The notes under the pieces: model-generated
Told to the model about the DNA's origin: nothing
The model's input: the letters and a program-made list of their open reading frames with translations, nothing else
The model's database searches: none
In this document: positions 8,189 to 19,246 of the stretch, one piece after another
Layout of the letters: each line of letters starts with the position of its first letter
How positions within the stretch are numbered: position 1 is the first letter of the stretch
From: CAYWMY01 sp046352935
GTDB lineage: Bacteria; Pseudomonadota; Gammaproteobacteria; Steroidobacterales; Steroidobacteraceae
Assembly: GCA_046352935.1 (NCBI GenBank)
Contig: JAXMGR010000015.1
Coordinates: forward strand, 36,584-100,583
Reading direction: 5' to 3'
Length of the DNA: 64,000 nt
Position numbers and translations under genes: made by a program

Positions 8189-8632
8189 TCATTCCGTGGA
8201 GACCGGCGCGTGGTCGTGCCCGAGCGCCGCGTTGAGCGTGTGCCAGCACAGGCTCGCGCACTTCACGCGCGACGGGAACTCACGTACGCCGGCGAGCGCC
8301 GCGAGCTTGCCGAGGCTGGTGTCCGGCGTCGCCTCGCTGTGCGTCAGCATGTCGTGGACCCGGGCGAACAGCGCGTCGACCTCGGCGCGCTTCATGCCCT
8401 TGATGGTCTCGGTCATGAGCGAGGCGGACGCGGTCGAGATGGCGCAGCCGTGGCCGTCGAAGCGCACGTCGCGCACGACGTCGCCGTCCATGGTGACGGT
8501 CAGCGTGAGCTGGTCGCCGCACAGCGGGTTGTTTCCCTCGGCGCTGTGGCTCGGGTGCGGCAGGCGCCCGAAATTGCGCGGATTGCGGTTGTGGTCGACG
8601 ATGACGTCGCGGTAGAGGTCGGCGAGATCCAT
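8189..8632 (-). CDS. sufU: SufU-type iron-sulfur scaffold / sulfur-transfer protein
   Basis: A 147-residue NifU-N-like protein with the three SufU cysteines in context: NPLCGD, GHGCAIS and KCASLCW, plus the Asp of the first motif. SufU accepts sulfur from the SufS persulfide via a bound zinc ion and passes it to SufBCD. Its ATG shares one base with the sufS stop (TGATG), so translation is coupled. SufE and SufA are not encoded in this operon, so SufU presumably acts as the SufS partner. Confidence 0.92.
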   Translation of the reverse strand: MDLADLYRDVIVDHNRNPRNFGRLPHPSHSAEGNNPLCGDQLTLTVTMDGDVVRDVRFDGHGCAISTASASLMTETIKGMKRAEVDALFARVHDMLTHSEATPDTSLGKLAALAGVREFPSRVKCASLCWHTLNAALGHDHAPVSTE

Positions 8633-9876
8633 CAGCCCATCACCCTGCGCGCCTGGTGCAACGCCCCGATCAGGGCGTCGATCTCCTCGCGCGTGTTGTA
8701 GACACCAAAGGACGCGCGCGCGGTCGCCGGCACGCGGAAGAATTCCATGACCGGCATCGCGCAGTGGTGGCCCGTGCGGATCGCCACACCTTCCATGTCG
8801 AGGATGGTGCCGAGATCGTGCGGGTGGATGCCCTCGATGACGAAGGACACCACCGCCGCCTTGCGCGGGGCGGTGCCGATGATACGCGCCCCGGGGAACG
8901 CCGCGATGCGCTCCGTCGCGTACTCGAGCAGCTGCTGCTCCCACGCGTGGATGCGCTCGATGCCGATGGTCTCGACGTAGTCGATCGCGGCAGCCAGCCC
9001 GATCGCGCCCGAGATGTTCGGCGTGCCGGCCTCGAAGCGGTAGGGCAGGGTGTTGAAGGTCGTCTTCTCGAAGCTGACCTTGAGGATCATGTCGCCGCCG
9101 CCCTGCCAGGGCGGCAGCTCGCCGAGCAGCTCCTCGCGGCCGTAGAGCACGCCGATGCCGGTCGGGCCGTACAGCTTGTGGCCGGAGAAGGCATAGAAGT
9201 CGCAGCCCATGGTCTGGACGTCGACGCGCGAGTGCGGTACCCCCTGGGCGCCGTCGACGAGCGTCGCGATGCCGCGGCTGCGCGCCTCCGTGATGAATCG
9301 CTCGACCGGCACCACCGTGCCGAGCGCATTCGACACCTGCGCCAGCGCGACCATGCGCGTGCGCTCGTTCAGCAGCCCGACGTACGCATCGAAATCGACC
9401 TCACCGCGCTCGCTGATCGGCACCACGCGCAGCACGGCGCCGGCCTGCTCGCAGGCGAACTGCCACGGCACGATGTTGGCGTGGTGCTCGAGCCAGGAGA
9501 TCACGATCTCGTCGCCGGGTTTCAGCCGCGCACGGCCGAAGGACTGCGCGACGAGGTTGATCGCCTCGGTGGTGCCGCGGGTGAAGATGATCTCCTTGAT
9601 CGATCTTGCGCCGAGGAAGCGCCGCACGCGTTCGCGTGCGCCCTCGAAGAGCGCCGTGGCCTCCTGGCTCAGCGCGTGCACGCCGCGGTGCACGTTCGAG
9701 TGGTGCTCCTCGGCGTAGCGGCGTTCGACATCGATGACCGCCCGCGGGCGCTGCGCGGAGGCGGCGCTGTCGAGGTAGACGAGTGGCCGGCCGTGCACCT
9801 GGCGCGACAGGATCGGGAAGTCCTCACGGATCTTCGCGACGTCGAGCGGCGACGCGCCCTGCAGCACGGCAGCCAT
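8632..9876 (-). CDS. sufS: Cysteine desulfurase SufS
   Basis: A 414-residue PLP-dependent class V aminotransferase-fold enzyme. It shows the PLP lysine motif SGHKLYGP, HHANIVPW, the substrate-binding RTGHHCAMP with the catalytic cysteine, and the FEAGTPNI stretch typical of SufS/CsdA. It takes sulfur from cysteine as a persulfide and gives it to SufU. Its ATG overlaps the sufD stop by one base (TGATG). Confidence 0.95.
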   Translation of the reverse strand: MAAVLQGASPLDVAKIREDFPILSRQVHGRPLVYLDSAASAQRPRAVIDVERRYAEEHHSNVHRGVHALSQEATALFEGARERVRRFLGARSIKEIIFTRGTTEAINLVAQSFGRARLKPGDEIVISWLEHHANIVPWQFACEQAGAVLRVVPISERGEVDFDAYVGLLNERTRMVALAQVSNALGTVVPVERFITEARSRGIATLVDGAQGVPHSRVDVQTMGCDFYAFSGHKLYGPTGIGVLYGREELLGELPPWQGGGDMILKVSFEKTTFNTLPYRFEAGTPNISGAIGLAAAIDYVETIGIERIHAWEQQLLEYATERIAAFPGARIIGTAPRKAAVVSFVIEGIHPHDLGTILDMEGVAIRTGHHCAMPVMEFFRVPATARASFGVYNTREEIDALIGALHQARRVMG

Positions 9877-11185
9877 CAGATGAACTCCCGGATGACGTCG
9901 CGGTCGGGCAGGCGCGCGACCACGCGTTCCTCGAGCGCCCGGCGCAGCGCGGCATCGGGCAGGTTCGCGAGGACGTCCTCGCAGAACGCGAAGGTCAGCA
10001 GTGCCTGGGCCGCCGGTCGGTCGATGCCGCGCGAGAGCAGGTAGAAGAGCTGCGCGGGGTCCAGCGAGCCGGTGGTGGCCCCGTGGCTGCAGCGCACGTC
10101 GTCCGCGTTGATCTCGAGCTGCGGGCGCACGTCGATCTCGGCGCCGGTCGTCAGGAGCAGGTTGCGCAGCGACTGTCGCGATTCGCTCCGCTGCGCACCC
10201 GTCGCGACGAACACACGGCTGTTGATCGCGGCCTGACCCGCGCCCGCACCCACGCCGCGCACGACGTGTCCGCTCGTCGTGCCGGGGGACTGGTGACGGA
10301 TGCGTGCCTCGAGGTCCACGCGGCGCCCGCCGTCGACGAGTGCCAGACCGTGCACGCCGGTCGCGGCGCCCGGACCGTCGAGATCGACGGTGAGTCCGCT
10401 GCGGCAGACGCTGCCGCCGAGTTCGAAGCCGTGATGCTCGTAGCGGCCTGCGCCCGCGACGGTGACCGTCACGGTGTCGACCCGGCAGTCGCCGGCGGCT
10501 CCGTCGAGGACGCGGACATGACGCAGCGATGCATCGCGGTCGATGCGCACGTCCACGACGAGGTTGGCGAAACCGTCCCTGCCGCCGGCGCCGACACGAT
10601 GCTCGACAAGGGTCAGCGCCGCACCGGCTTCGAGCTCGATGCACAGCCGTGAATGGGTGATCGCTCCGGCGGTCGCAAGGTGCACGACATGCAGTGTCGT
10701 GGCGGAGGTGGAGGTGCTGCGATCCGCGCGGATCACGACACCGTTCGCCGTATAGGCGTCGGCGAGCAGCGCGAGGCGGTCGGCCGCGTCGTCGCCGGGC
10801 TGGCGCAGCCGCTCCGCGGACCCGCTCCTCTCCAGCGCATCCGCGAGCCGCAGGACGGCGAGGCCCTGCGGCAGTGCCGTCCCGGTGTGCTGCCAGACGC
10901 CATCGGTCAGCACGAGTGTCGTGGCGCCGGTGGCGAGTGCATCGGGCAGCGCAGGCACGGCACCTTCGCCACCTGCGGCAGGCGCCGCAACCGCTCCGTC
11001 GGTGATGCGACGCAGATCGGCGTAACGCCAGGATTCATCGCGTGCGGTCGGCAGGCCGCGAGCGAGCAGCCGCGCCAGCGACTCGGCGCGCCGTGTGCGC
11101 CACCGTTCGCCGCCGGGAAGCCGCGCGACAACGGCCGCATGGACCCCGCGGAGGGATTCCAGCGCCGCGGAACGCGGGTCGCCGT

Positions 11186-11189
<4 letters not shown>
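9876..11189 (-). CDS. sufD: SUF scaffold subunit SufD
   Basis: A 437-residue SufD: N-terminal helical region, then a right-handed beta-helix, ending in the conserved ADDVRCSHGATTGSLDPAQL and FYLLSRGID block shared by SufB and SufD. With SufB and SufC it forms the scaffold on which clusters are built. The start is GTG at 11189, overlapping the sufC stop (GTGA). Confidence 0.93.
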
Positions 11190-11959
<770 letters not shown>

Positions 11960-11971
11960 GACACTCCGCTC

Positions 11972-13420
<1,449 letters not shown>

Positions 13421-13429
13421 GGCCGGGTC

Positions 13430-13903
13430 TCAGAGCCGTGACAGCGGCCGCCAGCCGCCGGCATTCATTTCCGCGGAAAGCTGCGGCACACAGCCGAGCG
13501 CCTCGTGTCCGATCAGCTGGTTGAGGCTCACGTCGTCGAGCGCATGGCGGATGGCCGCGTTGACGCGCTGCCAGGCGCCACCGACGCCGCAGGACGCCTC
13601 CAGTTCGCAGTGACTGCCGTGGGCCGCGCACTCGGTGAGCGCGACCGGTCCGTCGACGGCGTCGATGATGGCCGCGGCGCTGATCGCGGCCGGTTCGCGG
13701 GCGAGCTGGTAGCCGCCGCGCGGTCCGCGCGCCGAGGTCACGAGCCCCGCGCGCTGCAGTTCCTTGAGCAGCTTGCTGACGGTCGGCAGTCCGATGTGCG
13801 TGCGCTCAGCGATTTCTGCAGCCGAGAACATCGTGCCCGGCCCGCGGGCCATCAGGCCCAGGATCACCGTCGCGTAATCGGTCAGCTTGCTGATGCGCAG
13901 CAT
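13430..13903 (-). CDS. Rrf2-family regulator of the suf operon
   Basis: A 157-residue Rrf2/IscR-type regulator. The N-terminal winged helix (about 1-80, KLTDYATVILGLMA...GLPTVSKLLKEL) is followed by a cysteine triad C-x6-C-x5-C (TECAAHGSHCELEASC) that would bind a Fe-S cluster as in IscR. It is the first gene of the suf operon and probably represses its own transcription when clusters are plentiful. A 5-7-5 inverted repeat lies about 53 bases upstream. Confidence 0.92.
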   Translation of the reverse strand: MLRISKLTDYATVILGLMARGPGTMFSAAEIAERTHIGLPTVSKLLKELQRAGLVTSARGPRGGYQLAREPAAISAAAIIDAVDGPVALTECAAHGSHCELEASCGVGGAWQRVNAAIRHALDDVSLNQLIGHEALGCVPQLSAEMNAGGWRPLSRL

Positions 13904-13955
13904 GGCCAGCGACTCCTGGAGGAAGGATCGGTGCGGCAGCCAGTCCGGTTCATAC

Positions 13956-13972
13956 AGGACGAGTTTAGTCCT
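13956..13972. promoter_or_regulatory. Probable Rrf2 operator of the suf operon
   Basis: A perfect inverted repeat AGGAC-N7-GTCCT with AT-rich flanks (ATAC and TATT), 53 bases before the Rrf2 regulator ATG. The half-sites resemble the GAC/GTC core of IscR-type sites. It lies where a suf promoter is expected. It also lies about 140 bases before the plus-strand aldolase gene, so it could touch that promoter as well. Confidence 0.5.
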
Positions 13973-14111
13973 ATTAGTGCGGACAGGGAAGGGGGCGGAG
14001 CGGGTGGAGAAGGGGGGCTGGCAGCTCTTCTGCTATCCTTCCGACCCGTTTTTTTCGGCGCCGATGGGACACGAGGCTGCGCCGGCCCCACCAGGAGGTT
14101 TTGCAGAAGCC

Positions 14112-15134
14112 ATGAACAAGACGGAACTCGAATCGATCGCCCGCGCGATGGTCGCCCCCCACAAAGGCATTCTGGCCGCGGACGAATCGACCGGCACGAT
14201 CAAGAAGCGCTTCGACAAGATCCAGCTCGAGTCCACCGAGGAGAACCGTCGCGCCTACCGCGAGATGCTGTTCACGACTCCGGGCTTCGCCGACTACATC
14301 TCGGGCGTGATCCTCTACGACGAGACGCTCCGTCAGAAGACGCGCGACGGCGTGCCCTTCGCCACCTGTCTCACGCAGCAGGGCGTGGTGCCCGGCATCA
14401 AGGTCGACAATGGCGCCAAGGCCATGGCCGGCTTCCCGGGCGAGACCATCACCGAGGGGCTGGACGGCCTGCGGGAGCGGCTCGCGGAGTACCACAGGCT
14501 GGGCGCGCGATTCGCCAAGTGGCGCGCGGTCATCGACATCGCCGAGGCCATTCCGACCCCGGGCGCGATCGCGGCGAACGCCGAGGCACTCGCGCGCTAC
14601 GCCGCGCTGTGCCAGGAAGCCGGCATCGTCCCGATCGTCGAGCCGGAAGTGCTCATGGACGGCGCCCACACGATCGAGCGCTGCGAGGACGTGACCTCGG
14701 CGACGCTCGTCGCCGTGTTCGACGCGCTGTACGCGCACCGCGTGTACCTCGAAGGCATGGTCCTGAAGCCGAACATGGTGATCTCGGGTGCGAAGTGCCC
14801 GAACCGCGCCAGCCGCCAGCAGGTCGCCGAGGCGACCGTCCGGTGCCTGAAGCGGTTCGTGCCGTCGGCCGTGCCGGGCATCGCGTTCCTGTCGGGCGGT
14901 CAGTCCGAGGCCGAAGCCACGGAACACCTGAACCTCATGAACCGCCTGGGGCCGTTGCCCTGGCAGCTGTCGTTCAGCTACGGCCGTGCGCTGCAGGCGA
15001 CCGCGCTCGCGACATGGGGTGGCAAGGGCGCGAATGTCGCCGCGGGCCAGCGCGAGTTCTTCAAGCGCGCGAAGCTCAACGGACTCGCGCGCACCGGGCG
15101 CTACGAGTGCGCGATGGAGAAGGAAGCGGCCTGA
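14112..15134 (+). CDS. Class I fructose-bisphosphate aldolase
   Basis: A 340-residue class I (Schiff-base) aldolase of the glycolytic type, with GILAADESTGTIKKRF near the N-terminus, the Schiff-base lysine in MVLKPNMVI and FLSGGQSEAEAT. It cleaves or forms fructose 1,6-bisphosphate; together with PEP synthase and PEP carboxykinase in this window it fits gluconeogenesis. The ATG at 14112 lies 13 bases after AGGAGG, a long spacing, and no better in-frame start is near. A T7 run at 14049-14055 upstream has no stem I can pair. Confidence 0.92.
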   Translation: MNKTELESIARAMVAPHKGILAADESTGTIKKRFDKIQLESTEENRRAYREMLFTTPGFADYISGVILYDETLRQKTRDGVPFATCLTQQGVVPGIKVDNGAKAMAGFPGETITEGLDGLRERLAEYHRLGARFAKWRAVIDIAEAIPTPGAIAANAEALARYAALCQEAGIVPIVEPEVLMDGAHTIERCEDVTSATLVAVFDALYAHRVYLEGMVLKPNMVISGAKCPNRASRQQVAEATVRCLKRFVPSAVPGIAFLSGGQSEAEATEHLNLMNRLGPLPWQLSFSYGRALQATALATWGGKGANVAAGQREFFKRAKLNGLARTGRYECAMEKEAA

Positions 15135-15159
15135 CGGCGCGTCCTCTCCCGAGCCGGCC

Positions 15160-16002
15160 ATGACCCCCGCCGCCGCGCCAGCCGCCGCGCGTGACGACGA
15201 CGATGTCGTCGTCCGCGTGCGCGGCGTGCACTACGCCGCCTCCGGACACAAGGTGTTCGACGGGCTCGACCTCGACATCCGTCGCGGTCAGGTCACGGCG
15301 ATCATGGGTCCGTCGGGCACCGGCAAGACGACGCTGCTGCGCCTGATCACGGGCCAGATCCGCGCGGATCGCGGCGAAGTGGTGGTCGACGGCCGCGACG
15401 TCGCGACGCTGCGACGCCGCGAGCTGTACGCGCTGCGGCAGCGCATGGGCATGCTCTTCCAGAACGGCGCGCTGCTCACGGATCTCGACGTCTACGAGAA
15501 CGTGGCGTTCCCGCTGCGCGAACACACGCGGCTGCCCGAGCGCCTCGTGCGCCAGATCGTGCTGACCAAGCTGCACGCGGTCGGTCTGCGCGGCGCGGCG
15601 CGGCTCATGCCGGCGGAGCTCTCCGGTGGCATGGCCAGGCGCGTGGCGCTGGCACGTGCGATCGTCATGGATCCTTCGCTGCTCGTCTACGACGAGCCCT
15701 TCGTCGGGCTCGACCCCATCTCCATGGGCGTCGTGCTGCGCCTCATCCGCCGGCTGAACGACGCGCTCGGTCTCACGAGCATCGTCGTGTCCCACGACGT
15801 GCACGAGATCTCCAACGTGGCCGACATGAGCTACCTGCTCTCGGCGGGCCGCGTGGTCGCGGGGGGCACGCCGCGGGCGCTGAACGAGAGTCCCTCGGAG
15901 GTCGTGCGCCAGTTCATGCAGGGGCTCGCCGACGGTCCCGTGCCGTTCCATTTCCCGGCGCCCGACTATGCGACGGATCTGCTGGCGGCGGACGCGCGAT
16001 GA
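15160..16002 (+). CDS. mlaF: Mla phospholipid transporter ATPase MlaF
   Basis: A 280-residue ABC ATPase: Walker A GPSGTGKTT, Q-loop FQNGALLTDL, signature LSGGMARRVALARA, Walker B LLVYDEPFVGLDP, H-loop VSHD. The LSGGMARR signature is typical of MlaF/Mkl ATPases. It powers retrograde phospholipid transport from the outer membrane with MlaE and MlaD. Its stop overlaps the mlaE ATG (ATGA). An N-terminal Ala-rich, Asp-rich tail of about 15 residues precedes the domain. Confidence 0.95.
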   Translation: MTPAAAPAAARDDDDVVVRVRGVHYAASGHKVFDGLDLDIRRGQVTAIMGPSGTGKTTLLRLITGQIRADRGEVVVDGRDVATLRRRELYALRQRMGMLFQNGALLTDLDVYENVAFPLREHTRLPERLVRQIVLTKLHAVGLRGAARLMPAELSGGMARRVALARAIVMDPSLLVYDEPFVGLDPISMGVVLRLIRRLNDALGLTSIVVSHDVHEISNVADMSYLLSAGRVVAGGTPRALNESPSEVVRQFMQGLADGPVPFHFPAPDYATDLLAADAR

Positions 16003-16769
16003 TCCGCGACATCGTCACCGAACTGCGCAACGCCGTCGCGACGATCGGCTCGTACGCGATCTTCTTCGCGCGCCTCGTGGCCGAGACGCCGCGCTCGTTC
16101 CTGCGCCCGTCGCTGATCGTCGCTCAGGTGCACAATGCGGGAGCGCTCTCGCTCGTCATCATCATGCTCTGCGGCCTGTTCGTCGGCATGGTGCTGGGCC
16201 TGCAGGGTTTCGACCTGCTGCAGCGCTTCGGGTCCGAGGAGTCGCTCGGCACCGCGGCCGCGCTCGGCCTGCTGCGTGAACTGGGCCCCGTGGTGACCGC
16301 GCTGCTGTTCGCGGGCCGCGCCGGCACCGCGCTCGCCTCCGAACTCGGCCTGATGCGTGCGACCGACCAGATCTCCGCGCTGCAGATGATGGCCGTCGAC
16401 CCGGTGCGGCGCGTGGTGATGCCGCGCTTCATCGGCGGCGTGATCGCGATGCCGCTGCTCGCCGCGATCTTCAGCATGATCGGCATCTACGGCGCACAGC
16501 TCGTCGGCGTCCAGCTCATGGGGGTCGATTCGGGTCAGTTCTGGTCGCAGATGCGCGGCGCCGTGGAACTGCGCGACGTCAACGAAGGCGTCATCAAGAG
16601 CTGCGTGTTCGGCGTGATCTGCAGCGCGATCGCCGTCTACGAGGGATTCCATGCGACGCCGACCGCGGAGGGCGTCGGTCGCGCGACGACCCGCACCGTG
16701 GTGATCTCGGCCGTCGTCGTCCTGCTGGCCGACTACATGCTCACGGCCGTGCTGTTGAGAGGAGAGTGA
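15999..16769 (+). CDS. mlaE: Mla permease MlaE
   Basis: A 256-residue MlaE-type permease with about five membrane helices and the family blocks GLQGFDLLQRFGSE, ELGPVVTALLFAGRAGTALASELG and MRATDQISALQMMAVDP. It is the inner-membrane channel of the Mla ABC transporter. The ATG overlaps the mlaF stop. Confidence 0.95.
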   Translation: MIRDIVTELRNAVATIGSYAIFFARLVAETPRSFLRPSLIVAQVHNAGALSLVIIMLCGLFVGMVLGLQGFDLLQRFGSEESLGTAAALGLLRELGPVVTALLFAGRAGTALASELGLMRATDQISALQMMAVDPVRRVVMPRFIGGVIAMPLLAAIFSMIGIYGAQLVGVQLMGVDSGQFWSQMRGAVELRDVNEGVIKSCVFGVICSAIAVYEGFHATPTAEGVGRATTRTVVISAVVVLLADYMLTAVLLRGE

Positions 16770-16771
16770 CG

Positions 16772-17266
16772 ATGCGTTCGACACGCGCCGTGGAAATCGG
16801 CACCGGCCTGTTCGTACTGCTCGGCTTCGCCGCGCTGTTCTTCCTGGTGACGCAGATCACCAACCGCCAGCTGACCATCGGTGACACGAGCTACCGGCTG
16901 GAGGCCCGCTTCGAGAACGTCGGCGGGCTGAAGCCCGGAGCGCCCGTGTCCATGGCCGGCGTCACCGTGGGCCGGGTCGAGAGCATCGACTACGACATGG
17001 GCGACTTCAAGGCCGTGGTGCGGCTGCGCATCGACGGGCGCTTCGACCGGATCCCCGACGACAGCGACGCCAGCATCTTCACGGCGGGTCTGCTGGGCGG
17101 CCAGTACATCGGTCTCGGCGCCGGCGGATCGGAAACCTTTTATCGCGATGGTGGTCGAATCGAATTCACGCAGTCCGCGATCGTGCTCGAGAACCTGATC
17201 AGCAAGTACCTGTTTTCGAAGGCTGAGGAGAAGGCGAACACGCCGGCTCAGGAGAACCCGAAGTGA
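16772..17266 (+). CDS. mlaD: Mla periplasmic MCE-domain protein MlaD
   Basis: A 164-residue protein with one N-terminal membrane helix (IGTGLFVLLGFAALFFLV) and one MCE domain (ARFENVGGLKPGAPVSMAGV...LLGGQYIGL). It forms the hexameric lipid tunnel on MlaE. The ATG at 16772 has a GAGGAGAG site upstream; a GTG at 16766 is also in frame. The C-terminal tail is short compared with the E. coli protein. Confidence 0.94.
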   Translation: MRSTRAVEIGTGLFVLLGFAALFFLVTQITNRQLTIGDTSYRLEARFENVGGLKPGAPVSMAGVTVGRVESIDYDMGDFKAVVRLRIDGRFDRIPDDSDASIFTAGLLGGQYIGLGAGGSETFYRDGGRIEFTQSAIVLENLISKYLFSKAEEKANTPAQENPK

Positions 17267-17943
17267 GCGACCGCATGTTGGCCCTGACGACGACCCTGCT
17301 GCTCGCGGTGGCCGCGCCGCTGGTGCCCGCTGTCGCGGCCGATACGGCGCCGGCAGCCGTGGTGCCGGTTCCCGGACCGGGACCGCAGGAGATCATCAAG
17401 GACACCGCGGAGCGTCTGCTCAAGTCGCTGGATGCCGACCGCGACGGTTATCGCAGGAACCCCGAGCGCATCAGGAAGCTCGTCGACGAACTCATGCTGC
17501 CGCACTTCGACAGCGACTACGCGGCGCGGCTCGTGCTCGCCAAGCACTGGCGCACCGCGACGCCCGAGCAGCGCAAGCGCTTCATCGACGCGTTCTACCA
17601 GCGCATGCTGCGCAACTACGGCTCCGCGCTCGCGGAGTTCACGGCCGACCGGCTGACGGTGCTGCCCTTCAAGGGCGATCTGGCGAGCGGCCAGGCGACG
17701 GTGCGCACGGAGATCCGCCGCGACGACGGCACGCGCGTCCCCGTGAACTATTCGGTGCGTGGCACGCCGCAGGGCTGGAAGGCCTGGGACGTCACCATCG
17801 AGGGCATCTCGTACGTGAAGAACTTCCGCACCGACTTCGGCGCCGAGATCGAGCAGAAGGGCCTCGAAGCCGTCATCGCGAGGCTCGAGGCCGAGAACCA
17901 GAAAGCCGACGCGCCGAAAGGTGCCGGCGCCTCGAAGGCCTGA
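17263..17943 (+). CDS. mlaC: Mla periplasmic lipid carrier MlaC
   Basis: A 226-residue MlaC (Tol-Tol-Ttg2) protein with a signal peptide cleaved after about residue 27 (AAPLVPAVAA). The conserved LMLPHFDSDYAARLVLAKHW and YDV-type WKAWDVTIEGISYVKNFR blocks are present. It ferries phospholipid between MlaA and MlaFEDB. The GTG at 17263 overlaps the mlaD stop (GTGA); an ATG at 17275 is the alternative start. Confidence 0.94.
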   Translation: MSDRMLALTTTLLLAVAAPLVPAVAADTAPAAVVPVPGPGPQEIIKDTAERLLKSLDADRDGYRRNPERIRKLVDELMLPHFDSDYAARLVLAKHWRTATPEQRKRFIDAFYQRMLRNYGSALAEFTADRLTVLPFKGDLASGQATVRTEIRRDDGTRVPVNYSVRGTPQGWKAWDVTIEGISYVKNFRTDFGAEIEQKGLEAVIARLEAENQKADAPKGAGASKA

Positions 17944-17949
17944 GGTCCC

Positions 17950-18282
17950 GTGCGCAGCGCAGGCGGCGAATCCGCGGCGGGCCAGTACCGGCTGCAGGCG
18001 CTGGGTGAAGGGCGCTTCGCGGTCACGGGCGCGCTGACGCTCGCGACGGCCGCGCAGGCGCTCGTCGCCGGAGAGCGCGCATTCGCCGATGCCGCCAGCA
18101 TCGAGGTCGACCTGTCCGGAGTCGTGGCGGCCGACAGCGCGGGCCTCGCGGTGCTGCTGGAGTGGGTGCGGTCTGCGCGCCAGCGCGGCCGGCGCCTGCG
18201 CCTGCGTTCCCTGCCGCCCATGCTGACCGCGATCGCCGGCATCAGCGAAGTCGACGACGTCCTGCGCGCGGCCGAGGGCTGA
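17950..18282 (+). CDS. mlaB: Mla STAS-domain subunit MlaB
   Basis: A 110-residue STAS-domain protein with the core IEVDLSGVVAADSAGLAVLLEW. MlaB binds MlaF and stabilises the ATPase. The GTG start at 17950 is 6 bases after mlaC. It is the last gene of the mlaFEDCB operon and converges with mlaA 23 bases away. Confidence 0.88.
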   Translation: MRSAGGESAAGQYRLQALGEGRFAVTGALTLATAAQALVAGERAFADAASIEVDLSGVVAADSAGLAVLLEWVRSARQRGRRLRLRSLPPMLTAIAGISEVDDVLRAAEG

Positions 18283-18305
18283 CGCCTCGGTCGCGGCGAC
18301 CGGTC

Positions 18306-19121
18306 TCAAGGATTCGTGGATGGAGTGACCGACGCCGCGGCCTGCTCCGGCGGAGCGGCGCCCGGGCCGGCCGCGTCCGCCGTGCCGTCGGCGTCCGTCC
18401 CGTCGACACCCGGATCCTCGAGCGGCTCTTCTTCGACGTCGCCGTCCTTCACCAGGAAGTCGCGACGCTGCAGGTAGGCGTTGCGGATGAACGCGTACGG
18501 GTCGTAGGTGCCGGCGAGCGTCTCGTCGAGCGGCAGCAGCGCGACGCGGTGATCGAGCACCTCGAGGCCCAGCAGCGAATAGCGGATCTTGTCTTCCTCG
18601 ATGTAATGCCCGGCGTCGGTGACCAGGAAGTCCATGGCCAGACCCGGCGTGTCACGCACCGTCGAGGGTCCGAAGAACGGCAGCATGATGTAGGGCCCCG
18701 GCGGTACGCCCCAGTGCCCCAGCGTCTGGCCGAAATCCTCGTCGTTCCGCGGGATACCCATCTTCGTGGCGGGATCCCACAGGCCTGCGAGGCCGACCGT
18801 CGTGTTGAAGAGCAGGCGCGTGATGTCTTCGACCGCCCGCTTCAGCTTCAGCTGCAGCACGTCGTTGACCAGCGTGGTCGTGTAGCTGAGGTTCGACACG
18901 GCATTGCCGATGCCCTTGCGGGCGACCGACGGCACCACTGCACGGTAGCCCTTCGCGGCGGGCTTCAGGAATGCGCGGTCCATGGTGTCGTTGAAGCGAT
19001 AGACGCCACGGTTCATGCGCTCGAAGGGATCGCGCGGCGACGGCGCGGTCTTCTGCTGGGTCGTGGCGCAGGCGGAGAGCAGCAGGGCGGCGATCAGCAG
19101 GGCGGTGCGTCGGGCTGTCAT
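18306..19121 (-). CDS. mlaA: Outer-membrane lipoprotein MlaA (VacJ)
   Basis: A 271-residue lipoprotein with signal peptide and lipobox LLSAC. The MlaA domain covers about 30-235 (DPFERMNRGVYRFNDTMDR, GIPRNDEDFGQTLGHWGV, GPYIMLPFFGPSTVRD). The last 45 residues are an acidic, then Pro/Ala-rich tail. MlaA takes phospholipids from the outer leaflet of the outer membrane and hands them to MlaC. It lies tail-to-tail with mlaFEDCB, so it has its own promoter. Confidence 0.95.
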   Translation of the reverse strand: MTARRTALLIAALLLSACATTQQKTAPSPRDPFERMNRGVYRFNDTMDRAFLKPAAKGYRAVVPSVARKGIGNAVSNLSYTTTLVNDVLQLKLKRAVEDITRLLFNTTVGLAGLWDPATKMGIPRNDEDFGQTLGHWGVPPGPYIMLPFFGPSTVRDTPGLAMDFLVTDAGHYIEEDKIRYSLLGLEVLDHRVALLPLDETLAGTYDPYAFIRNAYLQRRDFLVKDGDVEEEPLEDPGVDGTDADGTADAAGPGAAPPEQAAASVTPSTNP

Positions 19122-19246
19122 CGGGAGTCGTCCGTGGCGAAGGGCGGCATTCTAGGATTCCGTCCGTGCCGGGGCCAGTAGTCCCCGGCTCCCGGTGCAG
19201 GTCCGGGGTCCTGCCCGCACCGCGCGCGCCTCCTCGACGCGCCGGG

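Noticed and set aside
14049..14055. T7 run as an intrinsic terminator
   Set aside because: No GC-rich stem pairs immediately upstream; it lies in the aldolase leader.
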